From NCBI GenBank assembly GCA_051647245.1, contig JBOFDS010000012.1, positions 248,001-312,000 on the forward strand: a DNA stretch of 64,000 bases, in the 5' to 3' direction. Origin of the DNA: Brevinema_A sp051647245 (GTDB lineage: Bacteria; Spirochaetota; Brevinematia; Brevinematales; Brevinemataceae). The notes below the pieces were generated by a model, which made no database searches, was not told where the DNA came from, and saw only the letters and a program-made list of their open reading frames with translations. Of the stretch, positions 27,287 to 34,707 are shown piece by piece (the stretch's first letter is position 1; every line of letters starts with the position of its first letter). The translations under genes and the position numbers were made by a program.

Positions 27287-28522
27287 CTATTTTTTTTGAG
27301 TCATTAAAGTGCGTTTTCCTTGGAAAATGGTGCTTCCAAGAGGTATGTATGAAGGACAAACATAGCTACAAGCATTACATCCAATACATTCTAAAACACC
27401 ATCTTCTATCGCTAAATCTGATTCTTCATGTCGAAGCATATCAATCAATCGAAATGGTTCTAATCTCATGGGACAGTGAGTCACACAAGCCGAACAAGAA
27501 ATACATTCTGTTTCGGGTTCATCAATTTCCCCCTCAAAGATTAGCACACCATTCATATTTTTCATTGTGCTTTGGGCGGTTTGGAGAGAACGCCCCATCA
27601 TAGGGCCTCCATTGATACCAACACAAGCATTAAAATCAGCAAAAGGCCTCATAAAGGCAGAGATAGGTGTCCCAATTAATACACGGAAATTTCCATATTC
27701 ATTCGCCAACGCGCCATCTACAGTCAAGGTTCTTTCGAAAAGGGGTTTATTTTTAACGAGAGCCTCATATATCGCAAAAGTTGTTGCGACATTTTGGGTG
27801 ATGATGCCAGCGTCGATTGTAAATTGTTTATAATTAATTTCTTGTTCTGTCATTTGTTTAACAAGAAATTTTTCAAATCCACTAGGATAAATCGATTCTG
27901 TTTCGATGACTTGAATGGTTTCATCGATATAAGTTTCAAGATGAGCACGAAGTTCTGGATTTTTATGAATAGCAATAGTGATGTATTTTGCTCCGACAAT
28001 ATAACGAATCAAACGAGCCCCTTGAACAATTTGCGAAGCATGTTCCAACATTAAGGCCACATCACTTGCGAGGAAGGGTTCACATTCTACACCGTTAATA
28101 AGAATTGTATGGACTTTATTTTTAGCAGTTTTAAGTTTGAGGTGGGTAGGAAATCCAGCCCCACCCATACCAACAATTCCAGCCTTTCGGACATCTTCAA
28201 TCAACTCATCAGGAGTCTTTATGAAAGGATCTTGATTTGGGTATTCAGGCCAATTTTGTTGAGCATGAGCACGAATAACAGCATAATCTTGTCCATGAAA
28301 GCTTTGGACTTCCTCAAAAATCCCATCAATAGGGCTATGATTTAAGACATTTGTACCAATATCGGGAGTAATTACTTGACCAATACGGACTTCTTGACCT
28401 TTTTGAATGAGCAAACCCTCAGCCCCAATAGGGAGAAAATATTGAGATTGCATAGGAATGGATTTAATAGACAAACCACGACAACGACCCTCTGCACGAA
28501 CAACAATTCCTTGAGCTTTCAT
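27287..28522 (-). CDS. rnfC: Rnf complex iron-sulfur subunit RnfC
   Basis: RnfC is the NADH-side soluble subunit of ferredoxin:NAD oxidoreductases that pump Na+ or H+. The 411-residue protein has an N-terminal hybrid domain with SPIDG, the nucleotide/FMN loop GMGGAGFPTHLK near residue 118 and VECEPFL near 148. Two 4Fe-4S motifs follow: CISCSACVTHCP from residue 340 and CIGCNACSYVCP from 379. It heads the cluster rnfC-DG-E-A. No rnfB (the ferredoxin-facing subunit) follows, which leaves the electron donor side open. Confidence 0.93.
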   Translation of the reverse strand: MKAQGIVVRAEGRCRGLSIKSIPMQSQYFLPIGAEGLLIQKGQEVRIGQVITPDIGTNVLNHSPIDGIFEEVQSFHGQDYAVIRAHAQQNWPEYPNQDPFIKTPDELIEDVRKAGIVGMGGAGFPTHLKLKTAKNKVHTILINGVECEPFLASDVALMLEHASQIVQGARLIRYIVGAKYITIAIHKNPELRAHLETYIDETIQVIETESIYPSGFEKFLVKQMTEQEINYKQFTIDAGIITQNVATTFAIYEALVKNKPLFERTLTVDGALANEYGNFRVLIGTPISAFMRPFADFNACVGINGGPMMGRSLQTAQSTMKNMNGVLIFEGEIDEPETECISCSACVTHCPMRLEPFRLIDMLRHEESDLAIEDGVLECIGCNACSYVCPSYIPLGSTIFQGKRTLMTQKK

Positions 28523-28574
28523 AACAATCTCCTTGTGAAATTGGAATAATATTTTAATATCTTAGTAATCGGCA

Positions 28575-28600
28575 AAAATACTAGATAATTATAGTATTTT
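28575..28600. repeat. Perfect inverted repeat between divergent rnfC and the Cys-motif protein gene
   Basis: AAAATACTA (28575-28583) and TAGTATTTT (28592-28600) flank 8 bases. A minus-strand TATAAT (28588-28593) lies within it, so it could be an operator over an rnfC promoter. I do not recognise the regulator. Confidence 0.4.
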
Positions 28601-28624
28601 AAAGAAGAAAAAATAGGCTTAATA

Positions 28625-28654
28625 TTTACAAATAAATGCAATATAGTGTATAAT
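28625..28654 (+). promoter_or_regulatory. sigma-70 promoter for the Cys-motif protein and recO
   Basis: TTTACA at 28625-28630 and TATAAT at 28649-28654 with an 18-base spacer. Confidence 0.6.
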
Positions 28655-28697
28655 ACAAAATAATAATAAAAAATTAAATGACACTATGAGGTTTTCT

Positions 28698-29540
28698 GTG
28701 GAAAAATCAAGCAACACTACTACAAGTAACACAAACACGAACGGTAACAACCAACGTTTTAACAGACGTAGAAGAAATAAAAACCAAGACAAACAAAACA
28801 AAACAGCTGAGAAGCCTGAACAAAAAACAAGCCCTACCCCTGCTCACACGCAAACAAATACCCATAACAATCACAAATCACATGGACACCATGGGTATCA
28901 AAAACAACACCACAATAACAATAATCACCACCATAATAAACACCATAAACAAGATATTCCAAAGTGGGATTATGATCAGCTCTTCAAAGCAACAGAGTAT
29001 AAAGAAACAAAAGCTGAATTGATGGATATTTTATCGGCAGTGAATCCTGATGAGATCATGATTACACCTCTTGTTTTGAAAAACAAGCAGCTAAAAACTC
29101 TTAAGCCAAAAATAGAAGTTGCTCCTACTGAAGAGTCCCCTACCCCTGTCGATGGAGAAGTCTCTGAAGAAAAAGCTCCTGAAATCATCGAGAACACCGA
29201 TGGTGCTGTTAATGTCGAAGAAAAAGTAGCCAATAATATTACGATCAACATTGCTCAAACTTGTCCTATTTGTAACCGTGCTATCCGCGAAATTATGTAC
29301 GCTCTTCATGATTATGAGCATGACTGTTTGGCACATTTTGATTGTGTGTATAAAAAAGTTTCTGAGTCTATTAAAGAAAAACTGGATAAAAATCATTATC
29401 TTGTCTATTTAGGAAGTGGGTCTTTTGGTATTATGGAAAACAATAACAACAAACTCACCCTGATGGAAAAAATTTATCCAGGAGCTCCTGTTGAAGAAAT
29501 GCTTCATGGTGATGAAGTAGTTGTCGACGAAGAAATCTAA
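28698..29540 (+). CDS. His/Asn-rich protein with C-terminal cysteine (possible zinc) motif, unknown function
   Basis: About 280 residues. The first 95 are low-complexity: Thr/Asn-rich, then an Arg-rich patch (RFNRRRRNK), then a long His/Asn run. A folded part follows, with KWDYDQLFKATEYKETKAEL, an acidic linker and a C-terminal motif CPICNRAIREIMYAL then HFDCVYKK. The cysteine/histidine spacing suggests a zinc site. The basic, His-rich tail could bind RNA or metal. GTG 28698 has TGAGG six bases upstream; the ATG at 28686 has no ribosome site. recO follows after 2 bases. I do not recognise a named family. Confidence 0.75.
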   Translation: MEKSSNTTTSNTNTNGNNQRFNRRRRNKNQDKQNKTAEKPEQKTSPTPAHTQTNTHNNHKSHGHHGYQKQHHNNNNHHHNKHHKQDIPKWDYDQLFKATEYKETKAELMDILSAVNPDEIMITPLVLKNKQLKTLKPKIEVAPTEESPTPVDGEVSEEKAPEIIENTDGAVNVEEKVANNITINIAQTCPICNRAIREIMYALHDYEHDCLAHFDCVYKKVSESIKEKLDKNHYLVYLGSGSFGIMENNNNKLTLMEKIYPGAPVEEMLHGDEVVVDEEI

Positions 29541-29542
29541 CC

Positions 29543-30178
29543 ATGACTCGTCATTGCGAAGGATTAATCTTATCAAAAAAAGGTTTTGGATCGGGTCACC
29601 TAATCCTTAATTTTTTGGACTCAGAATTAGGAAAAGTCAAAATCATGGCATACGGTGCCGCTCTCGAAACAGGCGCTAGACGTGCTATGATTCAATCCGG
29701 ATCGTTTATTGAAGGACTCATCTCCAAAAAAAAAGACGCCCTGCAGCTTACCGATAGCAAACTACTCCTATCATCCTCACAAGCGAGAGATGATCTCCGC
29801 TATATGGGATTTATGTTTTTCACACTCGAAATGATAGATCATTTTCTATTAGAAGGAGATCTCTTTCCTTATTACGAAGACTTAAAAGAAGCTTTTGAGC
29901 TTTTTTATGAGAGTCTCGATGAGAAGTATCTTCTATTTTTCTTAGGGAAATTTTTATCTTGTGAGAGCTGGCTTGAAATTGCTGAAAAAGATAAACTCCA
30001 AGCCCAAACCTTACGCTTCTTGTCAGATAGCCGAGAACACCCTATGAATTTTCTTCAGGGAAAGAATATCTCTATGCCCAGAAAAAAAGAATTGTCATAC
30101 TTTTATGCTTATGCTTTACAAGATGCTCGCGGTAAGATGCCTCATTCACTAGAATTATTACGATTTGATATACTATAA
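29543..30178 (+). CDS. recO: DNA repair protein RecO
   Basis: RecO loads RecA onto SSB-coated single strands with RecR. The 211-residue protein has the N-terminal OB domain (CEGLILSKKGFGSGHLILNF, then ELGKVKIMAYGA) and a helical C-terminal domain. The usual zinc cysteines are not evident. It is somewhat shorter than the typical 230-250 residues. It starts 2 bases after the preceding stop, so the genes are probably translationally coupled. Sequence conservation in RecO is low, which limits certainty. Confidence 0.8.
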   Translation: MTRHCEGLILSKKGFGSGHLILNFLDSELGKVKIMAYGAALETGARRAMIQSGSFIEGLISKKKDALQLTDSKLLLSSSQARDDLRYMGFMFFTLEMIDHFLLEGDLFPYYEDLKEAFELFYESLDEKYLLFFLGKFLSCESWLEIAEKDKLQAQTLRFLSDSREHPMNFLQGKNISMPRKKELSYFYAYALQDARGKMPHSLELLRFDIL

Positions 30179-30200
30179 AACGCACTATTACGGTGCGTTT
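30178..30200. terminator. Terminator after recO
   Basis: Inverted repeat AAACGCAC / GTGCGTTT with a T-run, beginning at the recO stop. It lies between convergent genes. Confidence 0.85.
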
Positions 30201-30207
30201 TTTTGAT

Positions 30208-30621
30208 TTATTGCCTTAAAGCAAAACTCGTCATCCATTCATATTTAATTGTATTTGGAGAAGAGTAAAGGTTGGTGTTTACAAGCAAAACATTGCCATC
30301 AAGAATCACCCCAAGATAAGCATCTTTATTAAGGAGACGGAAAACCGCTTTATTATCAGCAACTGAGACAAAGCTCCAAACGGGTATTACATTACTTGCA
30401 CCCGAAACATCAGATATATAAGAGAGTTGAGCATCCATATCAAATTCCAACACATCCTCATCCCTATCAACAGTAGAGATGAGGTCTTTTTGTTCACGGA
30501 TAAAAAAAATCTCTGCGACTGTGTTCATTTCATAGGAATCCATGAGTTTACGTTTGAATTCATCCTCGGTGAGGGACACAGAGCAGCTTGTTAAAAAAAG
30601 AAAAAGTAACAGTTTTTTCAT
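30208..30621 (-). CDS. Small lipoprotein
   Basis: ATG 30621, seven bases from GGGAG, gives 137 residues. The first ATG at 30627 is only one base from that site, so the second is preferred. The short signal peptide ends in LTSC with the lipid-modified Cys at residue 13. The mature part is mixed alpha/beta and I recognise no domain. It is probably anchored in the periplasm-facing or outer membrane leaflet. It is transcribed away from flgJ. Confidence 0.75.
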   Translation of the reverse strand: MKKLLLFLFLTSCSVSLTEDEFKRKLMDSYEMNTVAEIFFIREQKDLISTVDRDEDVLEFDMDAQLSYISDVSGASNVIPVWSFVSVADNKAVFRLLNKDAYLGVILDGNVLLVNTNLYSSPNTIKYEWMTSFALRQ

Positions 30622-30718
30622 TTTCATTCTCCCTTTGAATAAAGTATAGCATAGCTAGGTATTTTTCTCAAGTAATAAAAATTTATTCCTAAAAAAGTCT
30701 CATACAATTTTAGAATGT

Positions 30719-30726
30719 TCCGATAA
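30719..30726 (+). promoter_or_regulatory. sigma-28-like -10 element before flgJ
   Basis: TCCGATAA matches seven of eight bases of the flagellar sigma-28 -10 (GCCGATAA), 31 bases before the ATG. The -35 four bases at the right spacing (TCAT) match TAAA poorly. Confidence 0.45.
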
Positions 30727-30757
30727 TAAATTAGAAAGAAAAATCTTGGAGGGAAAG

Positions 30758-31081
30758 ATGAAAATTGCAGCTATGAATGATATGTCTATGTTATCAATGA
30801 ATCGCGCTCAAAATCATGACTTTTCCGAACTAAAAAATAAAGCTCAAGGGAAAGATACTAAAGCTGTTGCACAAGAATTTGAGTCTTTATTTATAGAGAT
30901 GATGTTCAAAGAAATGAAAAAAACCGTAACCAAAACAAACGTATTTGGAGAAGCAAATGCTGGTCAAGAAATTTTTGACAGTATGCTTGGCACAGAATAC
31001 GCAAAAATCAGCTCCAAAACAGGAGGATTTGGTTTAGCGGATATGATTGAGAAGTCCTTGAATCAGAGTTCAAGTTCTTAA
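30758..31081 (+). CDS. flgJ: Flagellar rod-binding protein, FlgJ N-terminal type
   Basis: Starting at ATG 30758 after GGAGGG, the protein has 107 residues. It matches the FlgJ rod-binding domain: AVAQEFESLFIEMMFKEMKKT, EIFDSMLGTEYAKISSKTGGFGLADMI. FlgJ caps the growing rod in the periplasm. The peptidoglycan hydrolase half found in enterobacterial FlgJ is absent; many bacteria have this single-domain form. A TTG four codons upstream would overlap the ribosome site. It is followed 115 bases later by flaB. Confidence 0.88.
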   Translation: MKIAAMNDMSMLSMNRAQNHDFSELKNKAQGKDTKAVAQEFESLFIEMMFKEMKKTVTKTNVFGEANAGQEIFDSMLGTEYAKISSKTGGFGLADMIEKSLNQSSSS

Positions 31082-31095
31082 AACTATCTAAAAAA

Positions 31096-31126
31096 TTAAG
31101 AAAAAATCCTAAAGCTTTTTTCTTAA
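31096..31126. repeat. AT-rich inverted repeat between flgJ and flaB
   Basis: TTAAGAAAAAA (31096-31106) and TTTTTTCTTAA (31116-31126) form a perfect 11-base stem with a 9-base loop. It could terminate flgJ or be a site for a regulator, as it overlaps the flaB -35 region. Confidence 0.5.
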
Positions 31127-31136
31127 CAACCGAAAA
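31110..31136 (+). promoter_or_regulatory. sigma-28-type promoter for flaB
   Basis: TAAA (31110-31113), exactly 15 bases, then ACCGAAAA (31129-31136): the -35 is perfect and the -10 matches six of eight bases of GCCGATAA. This is the spacing for FliA-type promoters that drive flagellin genes. Confidence 0.6.
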
Positions 31137-31143
31137 TAAATTA

Positions 31144-31159
31144 TGTGCAAGGACGCACA
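31144..31159 (+). promoter_or_regulatory. Leader hairpin resembling a CsrA-binding site, flaB
   Basis: TGTGC (31144-31148) pairs with GCACA (31155-31159), presenting AAGGAC in the loop. GGA in a hairpin loop is the core of CsrA sites. A second GGA lies in the flaB ribosome site (about 31188-31193), the two-site arrangement known from the Bacillus hag leader. Confidence 0.45.
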
Positions 31160-31196
31160 AAAAAATAACACTGATACATAATATCACGGAGGATTT

Positions 31197-32069
31197 ATGG
31201 TTATCAATAATAACATCCCAGCTTTATTTGGGAATCGTCAAATGTCAGTTCAGAATCTTGCAAGCAGCAAGACAATGGAAAAATTATCTTCAGGTATGCG
31301 TATTAATCGCTCTGCAGACGATGCTTCTGGTTTAGCTGTTTCTGAGAAAATGCGCACACAGATCAAAGGTTTGAACCGTGCTAATATGAACGTTCAAGAT
31401 GGTATTTCTTTCATTCAAACAACAGAAGGATACTTAGCTGAAACAACATCCATCTTACAACGTGTTCGTGAATTAGCTATCCAATCTTCAAACGGTATCT
31501 ATACAGATGAAGATCGTGGATATATCCAAGTTGAGGTTTCTCAAATGGTTGCTGAGCTCGACCGTATCGCGTCTCAAGCTCAGTTTAACGGAATGAAGAT
31601 GTTGACTGGTACATTCTCCAGACCAACAGCTGAAACTCCTGCTCAAGCATCTATGTATTTACACGTTGGTGCTAACATGGACGAACGTGTTCGTGTTTAC
31701 ATCGGAACAATGAACTCCCAAGCTCTCGGATTGAAGTCACCTGTTGGAAACCCAGCAACTGCTTCTTTCATCTCCTTGAGTACACAAAACGGTGCTAACT
31801 CCGTTATCGGTCTTGTTGACCAAGCTCTCAGAAGAGTGAACGCACAAAGAGCTGATCTTGGTGCTTACCAAAACAGACTCGAGTCTGCATCCCGTTCTAT
31901 CCTCGTTGGATACGAAAACATGCAGTCTGCTGAATCTCAAATCAGAGATGCGAACATGGCGAAAGAATCTAGTGCACACGCTAGAAACCAAGTTATGCTC
32001 CAAGCTGCTAACGCAATGTTGGCTCAAGCTAACCAACAACCACAACAAGTTTTACAATTGCTCAGATAA
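31197..32069 (+). CDS. flaB: Periplasmic flagellin core protein FlaB
   Basis: FlaB forms the core of the spirochaete periplasmic flagellar filament. The 290-residue protein starts MVINNNIPALFGNRQM and has the conserved D0/D1 regions: SSGMRINRSADDASGLAVSE, VQDGISFIQTTEGYL, and the C-terminal ESQIRDANMAKESS followed by MLAQANQQPQQVLQLLR. The variable domain is short, as in other spirochaete FlaB proteins, and no signal peptide is present, consistent with export by the flagellar type III route. Strong GGAGGA ribosome site, sigma-28-like promoter, 5' hairpin, and a strong terminator after the stop. Confidence 0.98.
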   Translation: MVINNNIPALFGNRQMSVQNLASSKTMEKLSSGMRINRSADDASGLAVSEKMRTQIKGLNRANMNVQDGISFIQTTEGYLAETTSILQRVRELAIQSSNGIYTDEDRGYIQVEVSQMVAELDRIASQAQFNGMKMLTGTFSRPTAETPAQASMYLHVGANMDERVRVYIGTMNSQALGLKSPVGNPATASFISLSTQNGANSVIGLVDQALRRVNAQRADLGAYQNRLESASRSILVGYENMQSAESQIRDANMAKESSAHARNQVMLQAANAMLAQANQQPQQVLQLLR

Positions 32070-32084
32070 TTGTCTGAACTTTTC

Positions 32085-32113
32085 AAAAACACCCTGTTAT
32101 ACAGGGTGTTTTT
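32085..32113 (+). terminator. Terminator of flaB
   Basis: Inverted repeat AAAAACACCCTGT / ACAGGGTGTTTTT with a 3-base loop, followed by a T-run, 15 bases after the flaB stop. Confidence 0.92.
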
Positions 32114-32138
32114 TTGATTGGAATTATTTCCCAAATAT

Positions 32139-32168
32139 AAAGCCCTCCTCTATATAGAGGAGGGCTTT
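32139..32168 (-). terminator. Terminator of bamA
   Basis: A perfect palindrome with arms of 15 bases (AAAGCCCTCCTCTAT and its complement) ending 11 bases from the bamA stop. Usable on both strands. Confidence 0.88.
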
Positions 32169-32179
32169 TTGGATTGTAT

Positions 32180-34594
32180 TTAGAATAAACCTTGAATAGA
32201 GAATACAAATTCCCAACCTTTCCAGAAGCTTGGATCATTTGCTAACTGGAAGCTTGTACCTTTCCACTCAACAGGTCGTGCTACATAAAGACGAATTGGA
32301 AGAACAGGTAGATTTACTGCTAGTCCCATACCAAAACTCATAATATAGTCTGGTTGACTCCAACTAAACTTGTCAAAGCTTGAGAAAATAGCACCGTAAT
32401 CCCAGAATCCCACAAGACCTATGAAGCTCCAAACAGGGAGACGAGTTTCGATAGAGAAATAAGAAGAAGCTTCACCGCGATTGACATAATTTAACCAACC
32501 ACGCATTTTATAAACACCATCAAAGTTTAATCGGTTCGCATCCCTGATAACAAATTTTCCACCAAATTGAGGGAAAAGAAGCGCCATATCATAGTGGAAA
32601 GCTACCGTAAAGAGCCAAAACGGATTCCAGTATGCATCAAAATTATAAGTAAAGTTAATAAAGTGGATATCACCACCAACACCCGCAAAAGACAGGAATA
32701 ATGCAGTGTTAACACCTTTTGTTGGCCAGAGACCACCGTCAGTATTGTTGAAACGAACTGTTGAATAGAGTGTACTTTGAACTGTCCAACCAAAATCAAT
32801 AGAATCCATCAAATCTTTATCGATTTGCCACATTCCATCATATTTCAATGGGGTGGAGAAGTTTGCTTTATAATCTCTAAAGATGTTGATCTCGTAACCA
32901 AAATTTGCATTCCAATAGACAGCAAATTGAATACCAAACGCTAGACCTATACGGAAGCTGAGCCTTGTATATTCATAATCTGAACCAAAAGAGTTCAAGA
33001 GTTCATCAGGATTTTTTTGCCAGTTAAAGTCGGTACCATCGATAAATCCATCACCGTTGTGATCGGTTGGAATATCATCGTAGATGGTATTGAAAACCCC
33101 AAGGATCAAACTAATCGAAAATGGTGAATTATTAATAGAAGGCTCTGTGAAAATAATTTCACCAAGTTGCCTATATTGTCCGTATTCACCACGAACAGAA
33201 ATCTGCCAACCTCGACCAAAAAGATTTTTTTCAGAGAGTTTCATTCCCCCACTAAATCCTGATACCGTTCCATAACCAAGGAAGAACTCAATCATCCCTG
33301 TTTCTTGTTCTGTAACAACAAAATCAACATTAACAAGACCATCAGCGCTGCCAGCAGAAGGCTCGATACGTACATTGGAGAAATATTGTGTCTGCATCAG
33401 ACGGTTATAACTTTGTTCAAGTTTGTTGTTAACGTAGAGTTCACCTTCTTTGATTTGAATATAACGACGAACAACACTAGGTAAAGTTTTGGTATAACCT
33501 CGAACATAAATATTTTCGATATGGGCTCTGGAACCTTCAAAGATCACAAATTCCGTATCGATCACATTATCTGCACGTTTGGTTTGAATGGCAGAGATAT
33601 TTGCAAACAAATAACCACGATCGGCATATAATTTATAAATATTCTGACGAATAATATCAATTTTTGTTTTATTATAAACTTCACCTTGTTTCAAATCAAG
33701 AAACTTAGTCAATTCTTTATTGTTGAAGATTGTACTTCCAGTAAAAGTGAATTCACCAACACTGTACTTTTCGCCTTCTTCAACAGTAATTTCCATGGTA
33801 ATACCACGAATTGTTTTGGTGATTTCACCATTTTTATTTCGTGTATTGATGTCATCGATTTTCCAGTCAAATTGAGGAATCTTAACATCCATATAACCAT
33901 TTTCTTGGTAAAACATGATGATGCGGTCTTTATCTTGGATGAATTCGTCTTCTTTAAGAACACCACTTCGGAAAATCCACATTTTCTTCTTGGTTTTCAT
34001 TTTGCTTTCGAGTTCTTTGGGTTTAAAAACAGTCACACCATAGAAATTAATATCTCGGACAACAATCTTAGATCCTTCTTTAATTTCAAAAATAAGATCA
34101 AATTGACCAGGAAGTTGTTTAATAGGTTCGAGACGATAGGCAACCTCAACTTCGAGATTTCCTTCTTCTCTATAATGTTCTTTAATTTTAAACACAGAGG
34201 AACGAGCTCTTGCCTCGCGGAAAGATGTCCCTGCTTTCAAATCTATAATATCTCTGAGCTTACCAGCTTTAATTCTGGAAACCCCTTCAAATACAATTTT
34301 ATCAATGAGTGACTCTTCAACAACGGTAAAAGTGATTTCTACTCCGCCATTTACATCACGAACATTCAGCTTAACATCTTGGAAACGTTGCATCGCATAG
34401 ATATCTTTTAGGGCAACATTTAATTGTCCTTCACTAAATACGTCGCCTGGACGAAGTGAAATAGCAGCTAAGGCTTCATTTTGACTAGTTGCTTTTAATC
34501 CCTGAAATTTAATATCAGTGATTAAACGAGTTTGCTGTGCAAAAAGTGAGGTCGCAAAGAAAAGTAAAGCAAGAACCTGATATTTTTTTATCAT
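32180..34594 (-). CDS. bamA: Outer membrane protein assembly factor BamA
   Basis: BamA folds beta-barrel proteins into the outer membrane. The 804-residue protein has a signal peptide (cut near residue 20), then POTRA domains (about 22-420; the size fits five), then a 16-strand barrel domain to the terminal Phe (FSIQGLF). POTRA-type stretches such as ITDIKFQGLKATSQNEAL and the barrel motif MRGW near 695 (the VRGF-type L6 lock) are visible. The outer membrane proteins encoded here, such as 18483-20003, are likely clients. It lies downstream of tamB on the same strand and also has its own promoter. Confidence 0.95.
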   Translation of the reverse strand: MIKKYQVLALLFFATSLFAQQTRLITDIKFQGLKATSQNEALAAISLRPGDVFSEGQLNVALKDIYAMQRFQDVKLNVRDVNGGVEITFTVVEESLIDKIVFEGVSRIKAGKLRDIIDLKAGTSFREARARSSVFKIKEHYREEGNLEVEVAYRLEPIKQLPGQFDLIFEIKEGSKIVVRDINFYGVTVFKPKELESKMKTKKKMWIFRSGVLKEDEFIQDKDRIIMFYQENGYMDVKIPQFDWKIDDINTRNKNGEITKTIRGITMEITVEEGEKYSVGEFTFTGSTIFNNKELTKFLDLKQGEVYNKTKIDIIRQNIYKLYADRGYLFANISAIQTKRADNVIDTEFVIFEGSRAHIENIYVRGYTKTLPSVVRRYIQIKEGELYVNNKLEQSYNRLMQTQYFSNVRIEPSAGSADGLVNVDFVVTEQETGMIEFFLGYGTVSGFSGGMKLSEKNLFGRGWQISVRGEYGQYRQLGEIIFTEPSINNSPFSISLILGVFNTIYDDIPTDHNGDGFIDGTDFNWQKNPDELLNSFGSDYEYTRLSFRIGLAFGIQFAVYWNANFGYEINIFRDYKANFSTPLKYDGMWQIDKDLMDSIDFGWTVQSTLYSTVRFNNTDGGLWPTKGVNTALFLSFAGVGGDIHFINFTYNFDAYWNPFWLFTVAFHYDMALLFPQFGGKFVIRDANRLNFDGVYKMRGWLNYVNRGEASSYFSIETRLPVWSFIGLVGFWDYGAIFSSFDKFSWSQPDYIMSFGMGLAVNLPVLPIRLYVARPVEWKGTSFQLANDPSFWKGWEFVFSIQGLF

Positions 34595-34658
34595 ATTTTA
34601 AAACCTCAGCAGATTATTACCAAAATCAGTAATCATTTATAGAGACTACACGAATTTT

Positions 34659-34687
34659 ATTATAATAAACTTTTCAGAAAAATTCAA
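34659..34687 (-). promoter_or_regulatory. sigma-70 promoter for bamA
   Basis: Minus strand: TTGAAT (34682-34687), 17 bases, TATAAT (34659-34664), in the 113-base gap after tamB. Confidence 0.6.
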
Positions 34688-34707
34688 GTCATGAACGTTT
34701 TATATTA

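Noticed and set aside
28881..28960. The His/Asn-coding run as a DNA repeat or expansion
   Set aside because: The codons are mixed (CAC, CAT, AAC, AAT) and no fixed unit repeats. It is a low-complexity protein tract, not a tandem DNA repeat.
33686..34312. A 208-codon open frame on the + strand inside bamA
   Set aside because: It is antisense to bamA, full of Phe/Asn with no domain, and has no ribosome site or promoter. It is a shadow frame.
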